NCBI RefSeq assembly: GCF_019061305.1
Contig: NZ_JAHQZT010000002.1
Coordinates: forward strand, 1-64,000
DNA from: Marinobacterium weihaiense
GTDB taxonomy: Bacteria > Pseudomonadota > Gammaproteobacteria > Pseudomonadales > Balneatricaceae
Length of the DNA: 64,000 bases
Direction of reading: 5' to 3'
Shown here: in pieces, positions 1 through 9,659 of the stretch
Layout: the number at the start of each line of letters is the position of its first letter
How positions within the stretch are numbered: position 1 is the first letter of the stretch
Notes under the pieces: generated by a model
What the model saw: the letters and a program-made list of their open reading frames with translations, nothing else
The model's database searches: none
What the model was told of the DNA's origin: nothing
Program-made: the position numbers and the translations under genes

Positions 1-170
1 CCTTGAAAAATCATGAAGAAGTTATTTCTCTGAACCAGTTGAGTTATTTCAAAATCTCTTTTTTCTAAAGCTATTTTGAACAATGCTTTCAATGCATCAA
101 CATCACCAGGCGGCACTGCTGGCAACCTTTCTAAAGTTGCTTCCTGTTCAACTTGAGCTTCTTTGCTCAC
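1..170 (-). CDS. Probable membrane protein, N-terminal part (cut by window edge)
   Basis: Reading leftward, a GTG at 170-168 is preceded by AGGAGA at a good distance and opens a frame of 56 codons that stays open to the window edge. The visible part is an acidic N-terminus followed by a helix with RDFEIT and QRNNFFMIFQ. An aromatic/asparagine turn of this kind precedes the first membrane segment in small bacterial membrane proteins of the RipA-like type; that link is a weak resemblance from memory. The stretch is clearly richer in A and T than the genes to its right, which may point to horizontal origin. A perfect dyad lies 28 bases upstream of the start. Function unknown. Confidence 0.55.
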   Translation of the reverse strand, partial: MSKEAQVEQEATLERLPAVPPGDVDALKALFKIALEKRDFEITQLVQRNNFFMIFQ

Positions 171-197
171 GGTATCTCCTTAGTCATTTAACAGTCC

Positions 198-224
198 ATT
201 TATGAGGTCTGCTACCTCATAAAT
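198..224. promoter_or_regulatory. Perfect 11-bp inverted repeat (5-base loop) upstream of the leftmost gene
   Basis: ATTTATGAGGT at 198-208 and ACCTCATAAAT at 214-224 are exact reverse complements separated by CTGCT. The element lies in the leader or promoter of the leftward gene starting at 170. It could be a repressor operator or an RNA hairpin; there is no U tract in either direction that would make it a terminator. Confidence 0.5.
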
Positions 225-536
225 AATTATTAGTGGGTATACTTTTTAATTCTGCCAACCAAAATAAAACCTATATAAATCAAAGCAGTAGATTTCAAAC
301 AGGCATCAAAAAGGTAGTTTCTCTTGTAGAACATCACCCAGCGGATATCCGGCAGACAGGTGTTCGCATCCGCAGAAAATGGACTGTTCTTATGATGATT
401 TGTACCGCTTGGGGCTGTGACGGTGGCTGGCATGGCCACTTCCCTGTTATCTGCCTGAGGGGGTTCCGTGCAGTGGCCAACTCCATGCCACTGGCTATTG
501 ATACGAGCTTAACCTGATTGAGTGTTTGGATAAAGC
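225..536. other. Gene-free spacer
   Basis: This stretch separates the leftmost gene from the terminator of the ABC transporter operon. Short open frames on both strands (for example 230-439 and 233-517) lack a ribosome binding site, family resemblance and sensible composition. It starts AT-rich and becomes GC-richer to the right. No RNA gene or repeat was recognised. Confidence 0.5.
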
Positions 537-576
537 AACAGAGTGCTCATACCGACCAAGGTCTGAGCACTCTGTT
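537..576 (-). terminator. Hairpin terminator of the ABC transporter operon
   Basis: AACAGAGTGCTCA at 537-549 pairs with TGAGCACTCTGTT at 564-576, a perfect 13-bp stem with a 14-base loop. It lies 20 bases past the stop of the ATPase gene. On the minus strand the hairpin is followed by TGCTTTATCC, so the U tract is weak. Confidence 0.65.
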
Positions 577-596
577 GGGGGTCTGCCGGGCCGGTG

Positions 597-1400
597 TCAG
601 GCACCCAGCAGCAGTTTGTCGTCGTCCAGTTCTTCCCCGTCGGGGCGGATCTGGGCGAACAGGTTGAGCAGGTCTTTCACGCCGTAGTTGCTGCGTTCTT
701 CACCGGCCAGGTCAAAGGCAACCTGGCCTTCGTGCATCATGATGGTGCGGGTACCGTGGTCCAGCGCCTGGCGCATGGAGTGAGTCACCATCAGCACGGT
801 GAGCTGTTTCTCGGCCACGATCTGGTCGGTGATCTCCATCACCAGGGCAGCGGTTTTCGGGTCCAGCGCGGCGGTGTGTTCGTCCAGCAGCAGGATCTTG
901 CTCGGCTGCAGGGCGGACATCAGCAGGCTGACGGACTGACGCTGGCCGCCCGAGAGCAAGCCCATTTGGGCGTCCAGGCGGTCTTCCAGGCCCAGGTTGA
1001 GCCGTGCCAGCTGTTCGCGGAAGAGTTTGCGCAGGCGTTCGTTCAGCGCCAGCTTGAGGCCGCCACGCTTGCCGCGACCGTAGGCCAGGGCCATGTTTTC
1101 TTCGATGGTCATTTGACCACAGGTGCCTGCCAGCGGGTCCTGGAAGACGCGGGCCACGTCCGCGGTGCGGGCGGCGGCCGACAGGCCGGTGACGTCGCGG
1201 TCATCAAAGCTGAGTTTGCCGGACGAGCAGCGGATGTCACCGGCGATGGTGTTGAGCAGCGTGGACTTTCCGGCGCCGTTGGAGCCGATAACGGTGACGA
1301 ACTCGCCCTGGGGGATGGTCAGATCGACCCCGCGCAGGGCACGTTTTTCGGTTGCCATACCCGGGTTGAAGGTGACTTTGATCTGTTCACAGCGGATCAT
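597..1400 (-). CDS. ABC transporter ATP-binding protein (TrpXYZ-like importer)
   Basis: This is the nucleotide-binding subunit of an ABC importer, 267 residues. Visible motifs are Walker A GSNGAGKST, the signature LSGGQRQS, and Walker B ILLLDEHTAALD. The DEHT form, rather than DEPT, is typical of the COG1101 ATPases that pair with a COG4120 permease and a COG2984 binding protein. The ATG at 1400 is chosen because it overlaps the permease stop by four bases (ATGA), giving translational coupling; an in-frame start at 1436 would lie inside the permease. It is the third gene of the operon. Homologous systems in Firmicutes have been linked to tryptophan uptake (TrpXYZ), but the substrate here cannot be read from sequence. 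Confidence 0.9.
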   Translation of the reverse strand: MIRCEQIKVTFNPGMATEKRALRGVDLTIPQGEFVTVIGSNGAGKSTLLNTIAGDIRCSSGKLSFDDRDVTGLSAAARTADVARVFQDPLAGTCGQMTIEENMALAYGRGKRGGLKLALNERLRKLFREQLARLNLGLEDRLDAQMGLLSGGQRQSVSLLMSALQPSKILLLDEHTAALDPKTAALVMEITDQIVAEKQLTVLMVTHSMRQALDHGTRTIMMHEGQVAFDLAGEERSNYGVKDLLNLFAQIRPDGEELDDDKLLLGA

Positions 1401-2302
1401 GCGGCATCTCCCTTGGCGGCCTTGCGGGCTTTCCACTCACGGCGCAGCTGCGGCAGGATCAGAGCCAGGCCCACCAGCACGGCGGTGATCAGGTTGAGGT
1501 CGGAGGTGGTGAAACCGATGAAATCGGCATTCAGCGCCAGCGCGATAGCCAAGCGGTACAGCAGCGAGCCGATGATACAGCCCAGAACAATGATCAGCAT
1601 GGAGCGGCTGTTGAGCAGGCTTTCGCCCACGATCACGGCCGCCAGGCCCACCACAATGGTGCCGATGCCCATGGTGGAGTCGGCAAAACCGTTGGTCTGG
1701 GCAAAGAGTGCGCCCGCCATGGCGACCAGCGCATTGGACAGCGCGAGGCCGGCGTAGATTTTCTGATTCACCACGATGCCGTTGGCCTGCGCCATGCGCG
1801 GGTTGGCACCGGTGGCGCGCATCGCCATGCCGTACTGTGTATTGAGGAACCAGGCGATCAGCAGGCCGACCGCCAGAACAACCAGCCCGACGAAGATCAC
1901 CTTGAGGTACATGTTGGGGATGCCCAGGGACTCGAACGGGGACAGTACGGTCGGTTCGGTTATCAGGGCCAGGTTGGGTTTACCCATCACGCGCAGGTTG
2001 ATGGTGTAGAGCGCCGTCATGGTCAGAATACTGGCCAGCAGGTGCAATATATTGAAGCGCAGGTTGAGCCAGGCGGTCACCAGGCCTGCGGCGGCACCGC
2101 CAAAGACGGCGCAGAGTGTCGCCAGATAGGGGTTAACGCCACTGATGATCAGGGCCGCGGCAATGGCGGCACCCAGGGTAAAGCTGCCGTCTACGGTCAG
2201 GTCGGGAAAATCAAGCACACGGAACGTCAGGTAGACCCCGATCGCCACCAGGCCGAAGATGAAACCGATCTCCAGCGTGCCCATGAAGGAAAAGAGAGAC
2301 AT
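1397..2302 (-). CDS. ABC transporter permease (TrpY-like)
   Basis: The product is a polytopic inner-membrane protein of 301 residues, belonging to the branched-chain-type permease family (BPD_transp_2, COG4120). Hydrophobic segments run along the whole chain, beginning with FMGTLEIGFIFGLVAIGVYL, and a cytoplasmic basic tail (LRREWKARKAAK) follows the last segment. It would form the channel for the ATPase encoded just downstream and receive substrate from the periplasmic protein encoded upstream. It sits 63 bases after the binding-protein gene and overlaps the ATPase start by four bases. The ATG at 2302 has only a weak AAGG upstream. Confidence 0.9.
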   Translation of the reverse strand: MSLFSFMGTLEIGFIFGLVAIGVYLTFRVLDFPDLTVDGSFTLGAAIAAALIISGVNPYLATLCAVFGGAAAGLVTAWLNLRFNILHLLASILTMTALYTINLRVMGKPNLALITEPTVLSPFESLGIPNMYLKVIFVGLVVLAVGLLIAWFLNTQYGMAMRATGANPRMAQANGIVVNQKIYAGLALSNALVAMAGALFAQTNGFADSTMGIGTIVVGLAAVIVGESLLNSRSMLIIVLGCIIGSLLYRLAIALALNADFIGFTTSDLNLITAVLVGLALILPQLRREWKARKAAKGDAA

Positions 2303-2365
2303 AAGGTTTTGCCTTGTCAGGTATCACAACCCGGCACGGCCGGTTCAGCCGAGCCGGGGCAGGTG

Positions 2366-3337
2366 TTACTGGATTATTTTGGTGGCACGCTCAAGCACGG
2401 CCGGAGGAATTTCGATACCCATGCGCGGTGCCATTTTGGCATTCACATACAGGTCGGAGCCGGTGGCGACGCGCACGGGAATGTCACCCGCTTTTTCACC
2501 CTTGAGGATGCGCACGATTACATCGCCGGTCTGGCGACCGATATCGTAATAGTCAAAGCCCAGTGCCGCGACGGCGCCCCGCTTGACCGAGCCGGTATCA
2601 CCGGAGAATACCGGGATGCGGCCGTCGATACCGACTTTTACCACAGACTCCAGTGCTGTCAGGATGGTGTTGTCAGTCGGGCAGTAGATCGCTTCGACAT
2701 TGCCGATCAGCTTCTGCGACGCCATCATCACATCGGAAGATTTGGGTGCCGGCGCTTCCACGATTTCGATCCCCTGCTTGGCCGCTTCCTGTTTCAGAAT
2801 CTCAACGATCGCCACGGCATTGGGCTCGCCCGGGTTGTACGGCACGCCCAGGCGCTGCAGCTCGGGTACAAACTCTTTGATCATTTCCAGGTGTTGGGCC
2901 ACCGGCGTCTTGTCGGACAGACCGGTCACATTGCCGCCCGGCGCTTCCAGGCTGCGAACCAGCTTAGCGGCCAGCGGATCGGTCACGGCGGAGAATACGA
3001 CCGGAATGTCGCGTGTGGCGCTGGCCAGGCTCTGTGCTGACGGCGTGGAGATACCGACCAGCACGTCCGGCTGTTCACCCACCAGCTTTCGCGCGATTTG
3101 CGCGGCAATGGCCGGATTGCCCTGGGCGCTCTCGTAGGTAAATTTCAGGTTTTGATCGGTGTAACCGTTTTCCGCCAGCGTTTCCTTGATGCCATCGCGT
3201 ACGGAGTCTAGCGCCGCATGCTCCACTATTGCCGTCGTGGCCACATACAGCTGATCGGCTTGCACGGCCGAAACGCTCAGTGCACTCGCTGCCACGGCCG
3301 TGGCCAACAGTTTTTTCAGGGTCTTTGAAGGTTTCAT
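2366..3337 (-). CDS. ABC transporter substrate-binding protein (TrpX-like)
   Basis: This 323-residue periplasmic binding protein belongs to the ABC_sub_bind family (COG2984). The N-terminus MKPSKTLKKLLATAVAASAL followed by VSAVQADQ is a clear Sec signal peptide with cleavage after an AxA-like site. The ATG at 3337 is preferred over a GTG at 3346, because GGAG lies at the right distance from it, actually overlapping the GTG. It is the first gene of the importer operon with the permease and ATPase. The family binds small amino-acid-like or nucleoside ligands; specificity is not visible here. Confidence 0.9.
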   Translation of the reverse strand: MKPSKTLKKLLATAVAASALSVSAVQADQLYVATTAIVEHAALDSVRDGIKETLAENGYTDQNLKFTYESAQGNPAIAAQIARKLVGEQPDVLVGISTPSAQSLASATRDIPVVFSAVTDPLAAKLVRSLEAPGGNVTGLSDKTPVAQHLEMIKEFVPELQRLGVPYNPGEPNAVAIVEILKQEAAKQGIEIVEAPAPKSSDVMMASQKLIGNVEAIYCPTDNTILTALESVVKVGIDGRIPVFSGDTGSVKRGAVAALGFDYYDIGRQTGDVIVRILKGEKAGDIPVRVATGSDLYVNAKMAPRMGIEIPPAVLERATKIIQ

Positions 3338-3666
3338 CGAAAACACTCCGGTCAGTTATCGTATTCAGAGGTGTGTGGGCCATACATACATGCGTGCCCG
3401 ACGACGGAAAAAACGTGCGCCGTCATGTCCCACATCTCTGCTGCTTTGAAGGCGAGCCGGGCTCGGTTACTGCACACTTGGCGCCATAGTTTACCAGAGC
3501 CGAACAAAAGTGAAGAGCAAGGGGCTGATTTGATTGATCAAAGCAGTGAAACAGGCCGGATATTGGCCCTTGAGCCCGTTTTCGAATTGCGTTTGCTCTG
3601 GTGTAAACTGAAGTGATTGAATAGCTACCGGCCTGAAACGGGCGTATAGCAGGGGTGGTGCACACC
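3338..3666. other. Divergent promoter region between the ABC importer and the TerB-like gene
   Basis: No coding signal is visible in these 329 bases. AGTTTACCAGAGC at 3488-3500 is the reverse complement of GCTCTGGTGTAAACT at 3595-3609 apart from two extra bases. The two copies therefore face outward toward the two divergent genes and each contains a possible -10 (TAAACT). They may be paired promoters. I could not find convincing -35 boxes. Confidence 0.35.
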
Positions 3667-4575
3667 ATGACTCAAACGGATGACATGACATGGAGCGACG
3701 GCATTGAACAGGTCGTCGCCAACGATCTGCGTTTCAAGGCGCAGCTGGATATCGGTGAAGAAGCCTTTGCATCATTGAAACTGAAGCGCTATCTGCTGGA
3801 TGCGCTGGATGCCGGCAACGGGGCCATTACCGGAGCGGCCATTGCGAAGTCATCGTTTGTGGCCAGCACCTTTTTTGCCCCCAGCGGCCTGCTCGGCGCT
3901 CTGGGTCTGGGGACAGCGGTTACGCCGCTGGGCTGGGCCATTGCAGCCGGTGCTCTGGGTGCAGGCCTTAGCGTGATCATTGGCAAGAAGTTTGTGCGCG
4001 GCAATTCATCCCGCGTGAAGGTGATTCCGGAATTCATCAATACTCCACTCGATCTGCTGGCCGTGGGCCTGTTCGACATGATCGCCACCCTGGGCATGAA
4101 GCTGGCTGCAATTGACGCACCGGTTGATGATGCCGAACGAGCGTTGATCAGCCACTACTTCGTGAATGACTGGGGCTATGACGCCGACTTTGTTCAGGCC
4201 GGTCTGGCAAAAATCAGCCATGAACTGGAGCAGCATAGCCTGGAGGACGTGGCTCGCAAGCTGGCGTCGTATAAGAAGGATAACCCCGATTGCAACTACC
4301 GCTCCATGAGTGCCGAGATCCTGCGTTTTCTGGATCGAATCATTGCGTTGGGTGGTCATGTCGACACACGCGAGCAAGAGGCGCGCGACCGTATAAAAGC
4401 CATTTTTGACGATGCTGCCGGTTTCCGGCTGGGCAGCCGCATTAGTCAAACAGCGGGCAACTTGACCCGCACCGGTTTATCCGGTGTGGGCCGTCTAGGT
4501 AAGGGGACGCGTCGCCTGGGCGATAAAGTGCTCAGTGGCGTCACTCGGCGCGGCCGCAACAAAGACGGGCACTGA
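3667..4575 (+). CDS. TerB-like domain protein with glycine-rich membrane-like segment
   Basis: This 302-residue protein is not assigned to a known pathway. It has an N-terminal helical part, then a long Ala/Gly-rich hydrophobic stretch from about residue 55 to 110 (SGLLGALGLGTAVTPLGWAI and on) that could be one or two membrane hairpins. A helical acidic domain follows at about 140-250 (DAPVDDAERALISHYFVNDW) that resembles the TerB/tellurite-resistance metal-binding fold. The tail is very basic (GRLGKGTRRLGDKVLSGVTR). The ATG at 3667 is chosen over the GTG codons at 3655 and 3658 because AGGGG at 3651-3655 lies at a usable distance. Similar proteins are described as TerB family; the role is unknown. 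Confidence 0.6.
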   Translation: MTQTDDMTWSDGIEQVVANDLRFKAQLDIGEEAFASLKLKRYLLDALDAGNGAITGAAIAKSSFVASTFFAPSGLLGALGLGTAVTPLGWAIAAGALGAGLSVIIGKKFVRGNSSRVKVIPEFINTPLDLLAVGLFDMIATLGMKLAAIDAPVDDAERALISHYFVNDWGYDADFVQAGLAKISHELEQHSLEDVARKLASYKKDNPDCNYRSMSAEILRFLDRIIALGGHVDTREQEARDRIKAIFDDAAGFRLGSRISQTAGNLTRTGLSGVGRLGKGTRRLGDKVLSGVTRRGRNKDGH

Positions 4576-4636
4576 ACCGTTACAACATCAGACTGGCAAC
4601 CGCCAGCCTGCCGAAGCTCTGGACAAGGGCTAGTCC

Positions 4637-5482
4637 TCAGCGCCGCTCCAGAATCACCAGCGCAATGCCGCCCAGAATGGCGATGGCCGCCAGCACCAGG
4701 CGCAGGGTCAGGGCCTCATCCAGCAACAGCACGCCGCCCACCGAGGCGATGACCGGCACACTCAGCTGTACCGTGGCCGCATGGCTGGCTTTGAGTAACG
4801 GCAAGGCCGTATACCAGATGGCATACCCCAACGCCGATGCCAGCGCACCGGAGGCCACGGCATAGGACAACCCCGCCGTATCAACCTGCAGGTCGGCCAG
4901 CATGACCAGGCTGAGCGCCACCGCCAGCGGCACTGTCCTGAGAAAGTTACCGGCGCTGACCCGTGTCGGATCGCCCCCCTGCCGACCCCGCAGCGAATAC
5001 ACGCCCCAGGCGACGCCAGCGACCAGCATCAGCAACGCACCGGTCAGCGGGGGTGCCGAAACACCCGGCCACAGCAGCGCGATCAACCCGCCCAGTGCCA
5101 ATAGCAGGCCCAGCAGTTGCAGCAGTGAGAACCGTTCGCCCCGCCAGAGCCCGAAACCGATCATGCTCGCCTGTACGGCACCGAACAGAATCAGCGCACC
5201 CATGCCGCTGTCCAGCGTGAGGTAGGCAAAGGAAAAGCAGGCAGCATAGAGGAATAGCGCCAGCGCGGAGAGGTTGTTGCCAGAACCAGAGGCCTCCCGC
5301 TTGAACAACTGCACCAGCAGCGCCAGCACCAACGCGCCCGACACCAGGCGAACGCTGGTGAAACTGGCGGCATCAATGGCGGTTTCCGTCAGAGCGATAC
5401 GGCACAACAGGGAGTTGCCCGCAAAGGCCAGCATGGCCAGGACGGTCAGACTTAAGGCACGCACACTCAGTTGATAGCCCAT
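4637..5482 (-). CDS. EamA-family (DMT) transporter
   Basis: This is an inner-membrane protein of 281 residues with about ten hydrophobic segments arranged as two EamA repeats. The second repeat ends in a conserved pattern containing LPLLKASHAATVQLSVPVIA and LLLDEALTLRL. Drug/metabolite transporters of this type export amino acids or other small metabolites. AGGAG stands seven bases before the ATG. It follows the S9 peptidase gene by 72 bases on the same strand, so it may be the last gene read with the pqq operon; no terminator is visible between them. Confidence 0.85.
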   Translation of the reverse strand: MGYQLSVRALSLTVLAMLAFAGNSLLCRIALTETAIDAASFTSVRLVSGALVLALLVQLFKREASGSGNNLSALALFLYAACFSFAYLTLDSGMGALILFGAVQASMIGFGLWRGERFSLLQLLGLLLALGGLIALLWPGVSAPPLTGALLMLVAGVAWGVYSLRGRQGGDPTRVSAGNFLRTVPLAVALSLVMLADLQVDTAGLSYAVASGALASALGYAIWYTALPLLKASHAATVQLSVPVIASVGGVLLLDEALTLRLVLAAIAILGGIALVILERR

Positions 5483-5554
5483 AGGCCGACTCCTGTTCCC
5501 GACATTGAAAGCGGCATAACGGCCCGAGCGTTCACGGAACGGTTACACAACCGA

Positions 5555-7501
5555 TCATGCCATGGCGATGATATGGCGGTAAAACGCCAACTCCCTCTTC
5601 AGCACGGCCGCCTGATTCGCAGGCTGGCGAAAGCCGTGAGCTTCCTCGGCAAAGTAGTGCGTTTCCACCGGAACACCCTTGGCACTCAGGGCAGCGGCCA
5701 TGGCACGGGTCTGTTCCGGCAGCACCACGCGATCCTGCTCGCCCTGAAAGAAGATCACCGGCACGCGGATTCGATGGGCCTGCTGCAGCGGCGCTCGCTG
5801 ACGGTAACGGGCCGCATCACACTCGGGGTCACCGATCAGCCAGTACAGGTAACGGGACTCGAACTTGTGGGTCAGCGCATTGAGCCGGGCCGGGTCACTG
5901 ACGCCATAGAGGCTGGCCCCCCCGCTGAACAGCTCCGAATGGCAGAGTGCATTGAGAGTGGTAAAGCCACCAGCGCTGTTGCCCCGAATGAACACGGCTC
6001 GAGGGTCCGCCAGGCCCTGATCGATAAGGGAACGGGCCACCGCCTGTACATCGTCGACATCGGTGATGCCCCAGCGCCCGGCCAGTGCCAGACGATAATC
6101 TCGGCCATAACCGGTGCTGCCGCGATAGTTCACATCGGCGATCATGAAGCCGCGCTGGGTCCAGAACTGGATGGCGGGCCTGAACACCGGTGCGGTGCTG
6201 GCGGTGGGACCGCCGTGGGTCCAGATCACCAGAGGCAGACGTTGATCGGCCGGTGCGCCCTGAGGGCGATAGAGAAAGTACGGCACCCGCCCTTCCGAAT
6301 CCGGCAGGTTGGCAGACTGGCTCAGCGGCAGGCTGACAGCAAAGTCGGGCCGAGTGCCACCGTGCAACAGGCGGCACTGATGCAGGTCATCGGCCGCCAA
6401 GCCGGTATCGACATGTAACAGCCCCGGCAGCCGATCACCAAATTCGGCCACACAGGCCAGCTGCTCATCTGCACATACCAGCGCATGCAGCCGCGATGGC
6501 ATGACACCCAGCTCGAATGGCAGCCAGGTCGTGCCATGGTGCCGCCACAGGCGCGAATAGCCTTCGCATTGGCCGATGGCGATCAACTCACCCCGGGGCG
6601 TCCAGCCATAAGTGCTCAGGCCAAACTGCCAGGGTGCGGTGGTGAATTCGGTTGCGGCCGGCGGTTCACCCGGCAGCGGCTGCATATCGGTGCCCGCCAG
6701 CACATGGAGCCGCCACCAGTTGTCGGCATCGGCCACTGCATGCAGACGCCCATCCGGCGCAAAACGTGGCTGTGCCCAGGCGATGGCCCCATCCGCACCG
6801 GCTATAATATGTAACCGGCGTACCTGCTGCACCCTGCCCTGCTCATCAAGCTGCGCCAGCATCAAACGGGTATCGAGCCAGGGTTGATGCGGGTGATCCC
6901 ACTCGATCCAGGCCAGTTGGCGACCGTCGGGGCTCAGCGCCGGTGAACTGTAGAAGTCGGCACCTTCGGCCAGGGTGATCGCCTGCCCCTGTGAAGCGCC
7001 TGACAAGGCAATGCTGACCAATCGATTGATGGCCTCTCCCGCTGCCGGGTGGGTTTCGCTGATGGCGATCAGGCGCGCTCGATCGGCATCGAACTGCAGG
7101 TCGGCAAAACGGGTCTGTTCGGCCCGGGTCAGGCGCAGGGGTTCGCAGGCCCAGCCCCCTGCTCTCAAACCCTGTGCATTCATGCCCCCGAGCGTCACAT
7201 CCAGTTGCCAGATCTGCTGGTCCTTGTCGTTCACGAAGCAGGCCCGATCACCGGCCAGGCACCAGGCGCCGCCGCCATATTCATGCACGCGACTGCGCAC
7301 GCTGAAACGCTCGGGCAGCAGGCTAACCGCTGTGCCCTCAACGAACCGACACAGGCGGTTGCGCCCACTGGCCGCATCAAAACTCACCCCCAGCAGCTGC
7401 CCCTGATGAAACCTCAGCCCCGAGTAGTCATGGATCGCGGCAACGGCGGCTTCGGCACTGAGAGGTTCAGCCGCGGGCGAATACACGGGAGTTACGTTCA
7501 T
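5555..7501 (-). CDS. S9-family oligopeptidase of the pqq cluster (PqqH-like)
   Basis: The product is a prolyl-oligopeptidase-type serine hydrolase of 648 residues. The first 380 residues look like a beta-propeller with repeated Asp/Gly-rich blades. The C-terminal alpha/beta-hydrolase domain carries the nucleophile in GNSAGGF (Ser about 509), an acid in GEQDRV and the histidine in EEAHGF. A peptidase of this class follows pqqE in several Pseudomonas clusters, where it is proposed to help process the PqqA peptide or its product. Two starts are possible: GTG at 7528 or ATG at 7501. Neither has a strong ribosome site; ATG is used here. Either way the gene overlaps the 3' end of pqqE, suggesting coupling. 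Confidence 0.85.
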   Translation of the reverse strand: MNVTPVYSPAAEPLSAEAAVAAIHDYSGLRFHQGQLLGVSFDAASGRNRLCRFVEGTAVSLLPERFSVRSRVHEYGGGAWCLAGDRACFVNDKDQQIWQLDVTLGGMNAQGLRAGGWACEPLRLTRAEQTRFADLQFDADRARLIAISETHPAAGEAINRLVSIALSGASQGQAITLAEGADFYSSPALSPDGRQLAWIEWDHPHQPWLDTRLMLAQLDEQGRVQQVRRLHIIAGADGAIAWAQPRFAPDGRLHAVADADNWWRLHVLAGTDMQPLPGEPPAATEFTTAPWQFGLSTYGWTPRGELIAIGQCEGYSRLWRHHGTTWLPFELGVMPSRLHALVCADEQLACVAEFGDRLPGLLHVDTGLAADDLHQCRLLHGGTRPDFAVSLPLSQSANLPDSEGRVPYFLYRPQGAPADQRLPLVIWTHGGPTASTAPVFRPAIQFWTQRGFMIADVNYRGSTGYGRDYRLALAGRWGITDVDDVQAVARSLIDQGLADPRAVFIRGNSAGGFTTLNALCHSELFSGGASLYGVSDPARLNALTHKFESRYLYWLIGDPECDAARYRQRAPLQQAHRIRVPVIFFQGEQDRVVLPEQTRAMAAALSAKGVPVETHYFAEEAHGFRQPANQAAVLKRELAFYRHIIAMA

Positions 7502-8648
7502 TGCGAAAGGTGATCGGACTGTCTTCACCGCTGTTCTCGGCGGCGGCGCGGGCGTCGAGAATCGTCTGATGATGCGGTGATTTGCTACACACCGGATCGG
7601 CAGCGTTCATGTCTCCGGCCAGCATATAGGCCTGGCAGCGACAGCCCCCCAGATCGAGCTCCTTCTCATCACAGGAGCGACAGGGTTCCTGCATCCAGTC
7701 ATCGCCGCGGAAGTGATTGAAGCCGAAAGAATCGCGCCAGATATGCTGCAGGCTGCTGTCCTTCACATTGGGGAACTCGATCGGCAGCATGCGGGCACTG
7801 TGACAGGGCAGCGCGGTGCCGTCCGGCGTCACAGTCAGGAAGATCTCGCCCCAGCCGTTCATACATTTTTTCGGGCGCTCTTCGTAATAGTCGGGGGTCA
7901 CGAAGATCAGCTTGATCGGGTTGCCTGCGGCGGCGAGCTTGTCACGGTATTCGTTGGTAATGCGCTCGGCCCGTTCCAGCTGTGCCCGGGTCGGCAACAG
8001 GGATTCCTTGTTCTCGTAGGCCCAGCCGTAATACTGGCAGGTGGCCAGCTCGACGAAATCCGCTTCCAGTTCCACACACAGCTCGATGATGCGGTCAATG
8101 CGGTCGATGTTGTGCTTGTGGGTGACGAAGTTGAGCACCATGGGGTAGCCCTGGGCTTTGACTTCACGCGCCATCTTCAGTTTCTGCTGGAACGCCTTGT
8201 CGGAGCCGGCCAACATGTTGTTGACCGTTTCATCCGACGCCTGGAAGCTGATCTGAATATGATCCAGTCCGGCTTCACGAAAGGCGGCGATCCGGTCGGC
8301 GTTCAAGCCGATGCCGGAGGTAATCAGGTTAGTGTAATAGCCCAGCTTGCGCCCTTCGGCGATCAGCTGTTCAAGATCCCGGCGCACCAGCGGCTCGCCG
8401 CCGGAAAAGCCCAGCTGGGCGGCGCCCATCTTGCGCGCCTGGCGGAATACATCGATCCACTGTTCGGTGGTCAGCTCTTCGCCGTGGTCGGCAAAATCCA
8501 GTGGGTTGCTGCAATAAGGACACTGTAGCGGGCATTTGTAGGTCAGCTCGGCCAGCAGCCAGAGCGGCGGGCTCTGGGGGGCAACGGCCGGTGCTGCGCT
8601 TTGCTTAGGCCCTGTCGGCTCAGGCATAGCGGATCCAGTTTTGCTCAT
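7467..8648 (-). CDS. pqqE: PqqA peptide cyclase, radical SAM enzyme
   Basis: PqqE joins the Glu and Tyr side chains of PqqA by a carbon-carbon bond in the first step of PQQ synthesis. The 393-residue protein has the radical-SAM cluster motif in [13 protein letters not shown] near the N-terminus and a SPASM-type C-terminal domain with cysteines in CMNGW, ALPCHS and [19 protein letters not shown] for auxiliary iron-sulfur clusters. The start is the ATG at 8648, six bases after GGAGG. It lies inside the end of pqqD (29-base overlap). A much earlier in-frame ATG at 8783 would run deep into pqqD and is rejected. Confidence 0.96.
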   Translation of the reverse strand: MSKTGSAMPEPTGPKQSAAPAVAPQSPPLWLLAELTYKCPLQCPYCSNPLDFADHGEELTTEQWIDVFRQARKMGAAQLGFSGGEPLVRRDLEQLIAEGRKLGYYTNLITSGIGLNADRIAAFREAGLDHIQISFQASDETVNNMLAGSDKAFQQKLKMAREVKAQGYPMVLNFVTHKHNIDRIDRIIELCVELEADFVELATCQYYGWAYENKESLLPTRAQLERAERITNEYRDKLAAAGNPIKLIFVTPDYYEERPKKCMNGWGEIFLTVTPDGTALPCHSARMLPIEFPNVKDSSLQHIWRDSFGFNHFRGDDWMQEPCRSCDEKELDLGGCRCQAYMLAGDMNAADPVCSKSPHHQTILDARAAAENSGEDSPITFRNERNSRVFARG

Positions 8649-8898
8649 GGGCAACCTCCAGAAACTCCAGCACATCCGGGCCCAGCTCGCCGGCCTCGGG
8701 AAAACGCGCTTCCAGCGCTTGAATGATGGCCGCGCAGTCCTGCTCGCCGGTGATTTCACTGAGGATGGCACCCGCGCTGTCATTCAACTTGATCATGCCT
8801 TCCGGATACAGCAGCACATGACAGTTCTGCGCCTCTTCCCACTGAAATCGAAACATGGGGTTCAGGCAGGGCGTGTGCGCCAGGGTCGGTTTAGTCAT
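8620..8898 (-). CDS. pqqD: PQQ biosynthesis peptide chaperone PqqD
   Basis: PqqD is a small RiPP-recognition protein that binds the PqqA precursor and presents it to PqqE. The 92-residue sequence shows the family pattern of strands and helices, with [18 protein letters not shown] and a C-terminal three-helix part ending [15 protein letters not shown]. Length fits the family. It overlaps pqqC by eight bases and pqqE by 29, so the three proteins are probably made in a coupled way. Only a weak AGGG precedes the ATG, consistent with coupling. Confidence 0.95.
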   Translation of the reverse strand: MTKPTLAHTPCLNPMFRFQWEEAQNCHVLLYPEGMIKLNDSAGAILSEITGEQDCAAIIQALEARFPEAGELGPDVLEFLEVAHEQNWIRYA

Positions 8899-9649
8899 TG
8901 AACAGCCCTCGGTGGTAGACCCTTGCCTGCGTCACCGTATGGTACGGTGGACGCTCCAGTTCATACGCCATGCTCATGGCGTCCAGCATGCTCCAGAGTA
9001 CATCCAGCTTGAACTGCAGAATTTCCAGCATGCGGTCCTGCTCGGCGCGGGTGGTGTAATGATCCAGCGTAATCTGCAGGCCATGTTCCACGTCGCGGCG
9101 CGCTTCGGTGAGGCGGTTGCGGAAGTACTGATAGCCCTCGGCCTTGATCCAGGGGTAGTGCGTCGGCCAGGTATCCAGACGGGACTGGTGGATATGCGGT
9201 GCAAACAGCTCGGTCAGCGAGGAGCTGGCCGCTTCCTGCCAGGTGGCGCGGCGAGCGAAGTTCACATAAGCATCCACCGCAAAACGCACGCCCGGCAACA
9301 CATGCTCGTGGGAGAGAATTTCGTCACGGGTCAGGCCTACCGCTTCACCCAGCTGCAGCCAGGCTTCGATGCCGCCCACGGCGCCATCGTAACCGTCGTG
9401 GTCCATGATGCGCTGCAGCCACTGGCGTCGCACATCGCGATGCGGGCAGTTGGCCAGAATCGCCGCGTCCTTGAGCGGAATATTCACCTGATAGTAGAAA
9501 CGGTTGGCGACCCAGCCACGGATCTGCTCGGGTGTAGACTGCCCGGCATACATGGCGACGTGATATGGGTGATGAATATGGTAGAGGTCGCCTTTGGCAC
9601 GCAGTGCCTGTTCGAATTCGCTGCGGCTCATCGGTTCAGTATTGCTCAT
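8891..9649 (-). CDS. pqqC: Pyrroloquinoline-quinone synthase
   Basis: PqqC is the cofactor-less oxidase that carries out the last ring closure and eight-electron oxidation to PQQ. The protein is 252 residues, the usual length, and has the conserved [20 protein letters not shown] and [20 protein letters not shown] regions of the TENA-like helical fold with the histidines and arginines of the PQQ pocket. AGGAGA lies a few bases before the ATG. It follows pqqB by ten bases and overlaps pqqD. Confidence 0.96.
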   Translation of the reverse strand: MSNTEPMSRSEFEQALRAKGDLYHIHHPYHVAMYAGQSTPEQIRGWVANRFYYQVNIPLKDAAILANCPHRDVRRQWLQRIMDHDGYDGAVGGIEAWLQLGEAVGLTRDEILSHEHVLPGVRFAVDAYVNFARRATWQEAASSSLTELFAPHIHQSRLDTWPTHYPWIKAEGYQYFRNRLTEARRDVEHGLQITLDHYTTRAEQDRMLEILQFKLDVLWSMLDAMSMAYELERPPYHTVTQARVYHRGLFND

Positions 9650-9659
9650 GATGCTCTCC

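Noticed and set aside
230-517. Short overlapping frames on both strands in the left spacer
   Set aside because: Neither has a ribosome site or plausible protein composition.
594-1757. 387-codon plus-strand frame over the ABC ATPase and permease genes
   Set aside because: Antisense shadow of clearly identified transporter genes in GC-rich DNA; no ribosome site.
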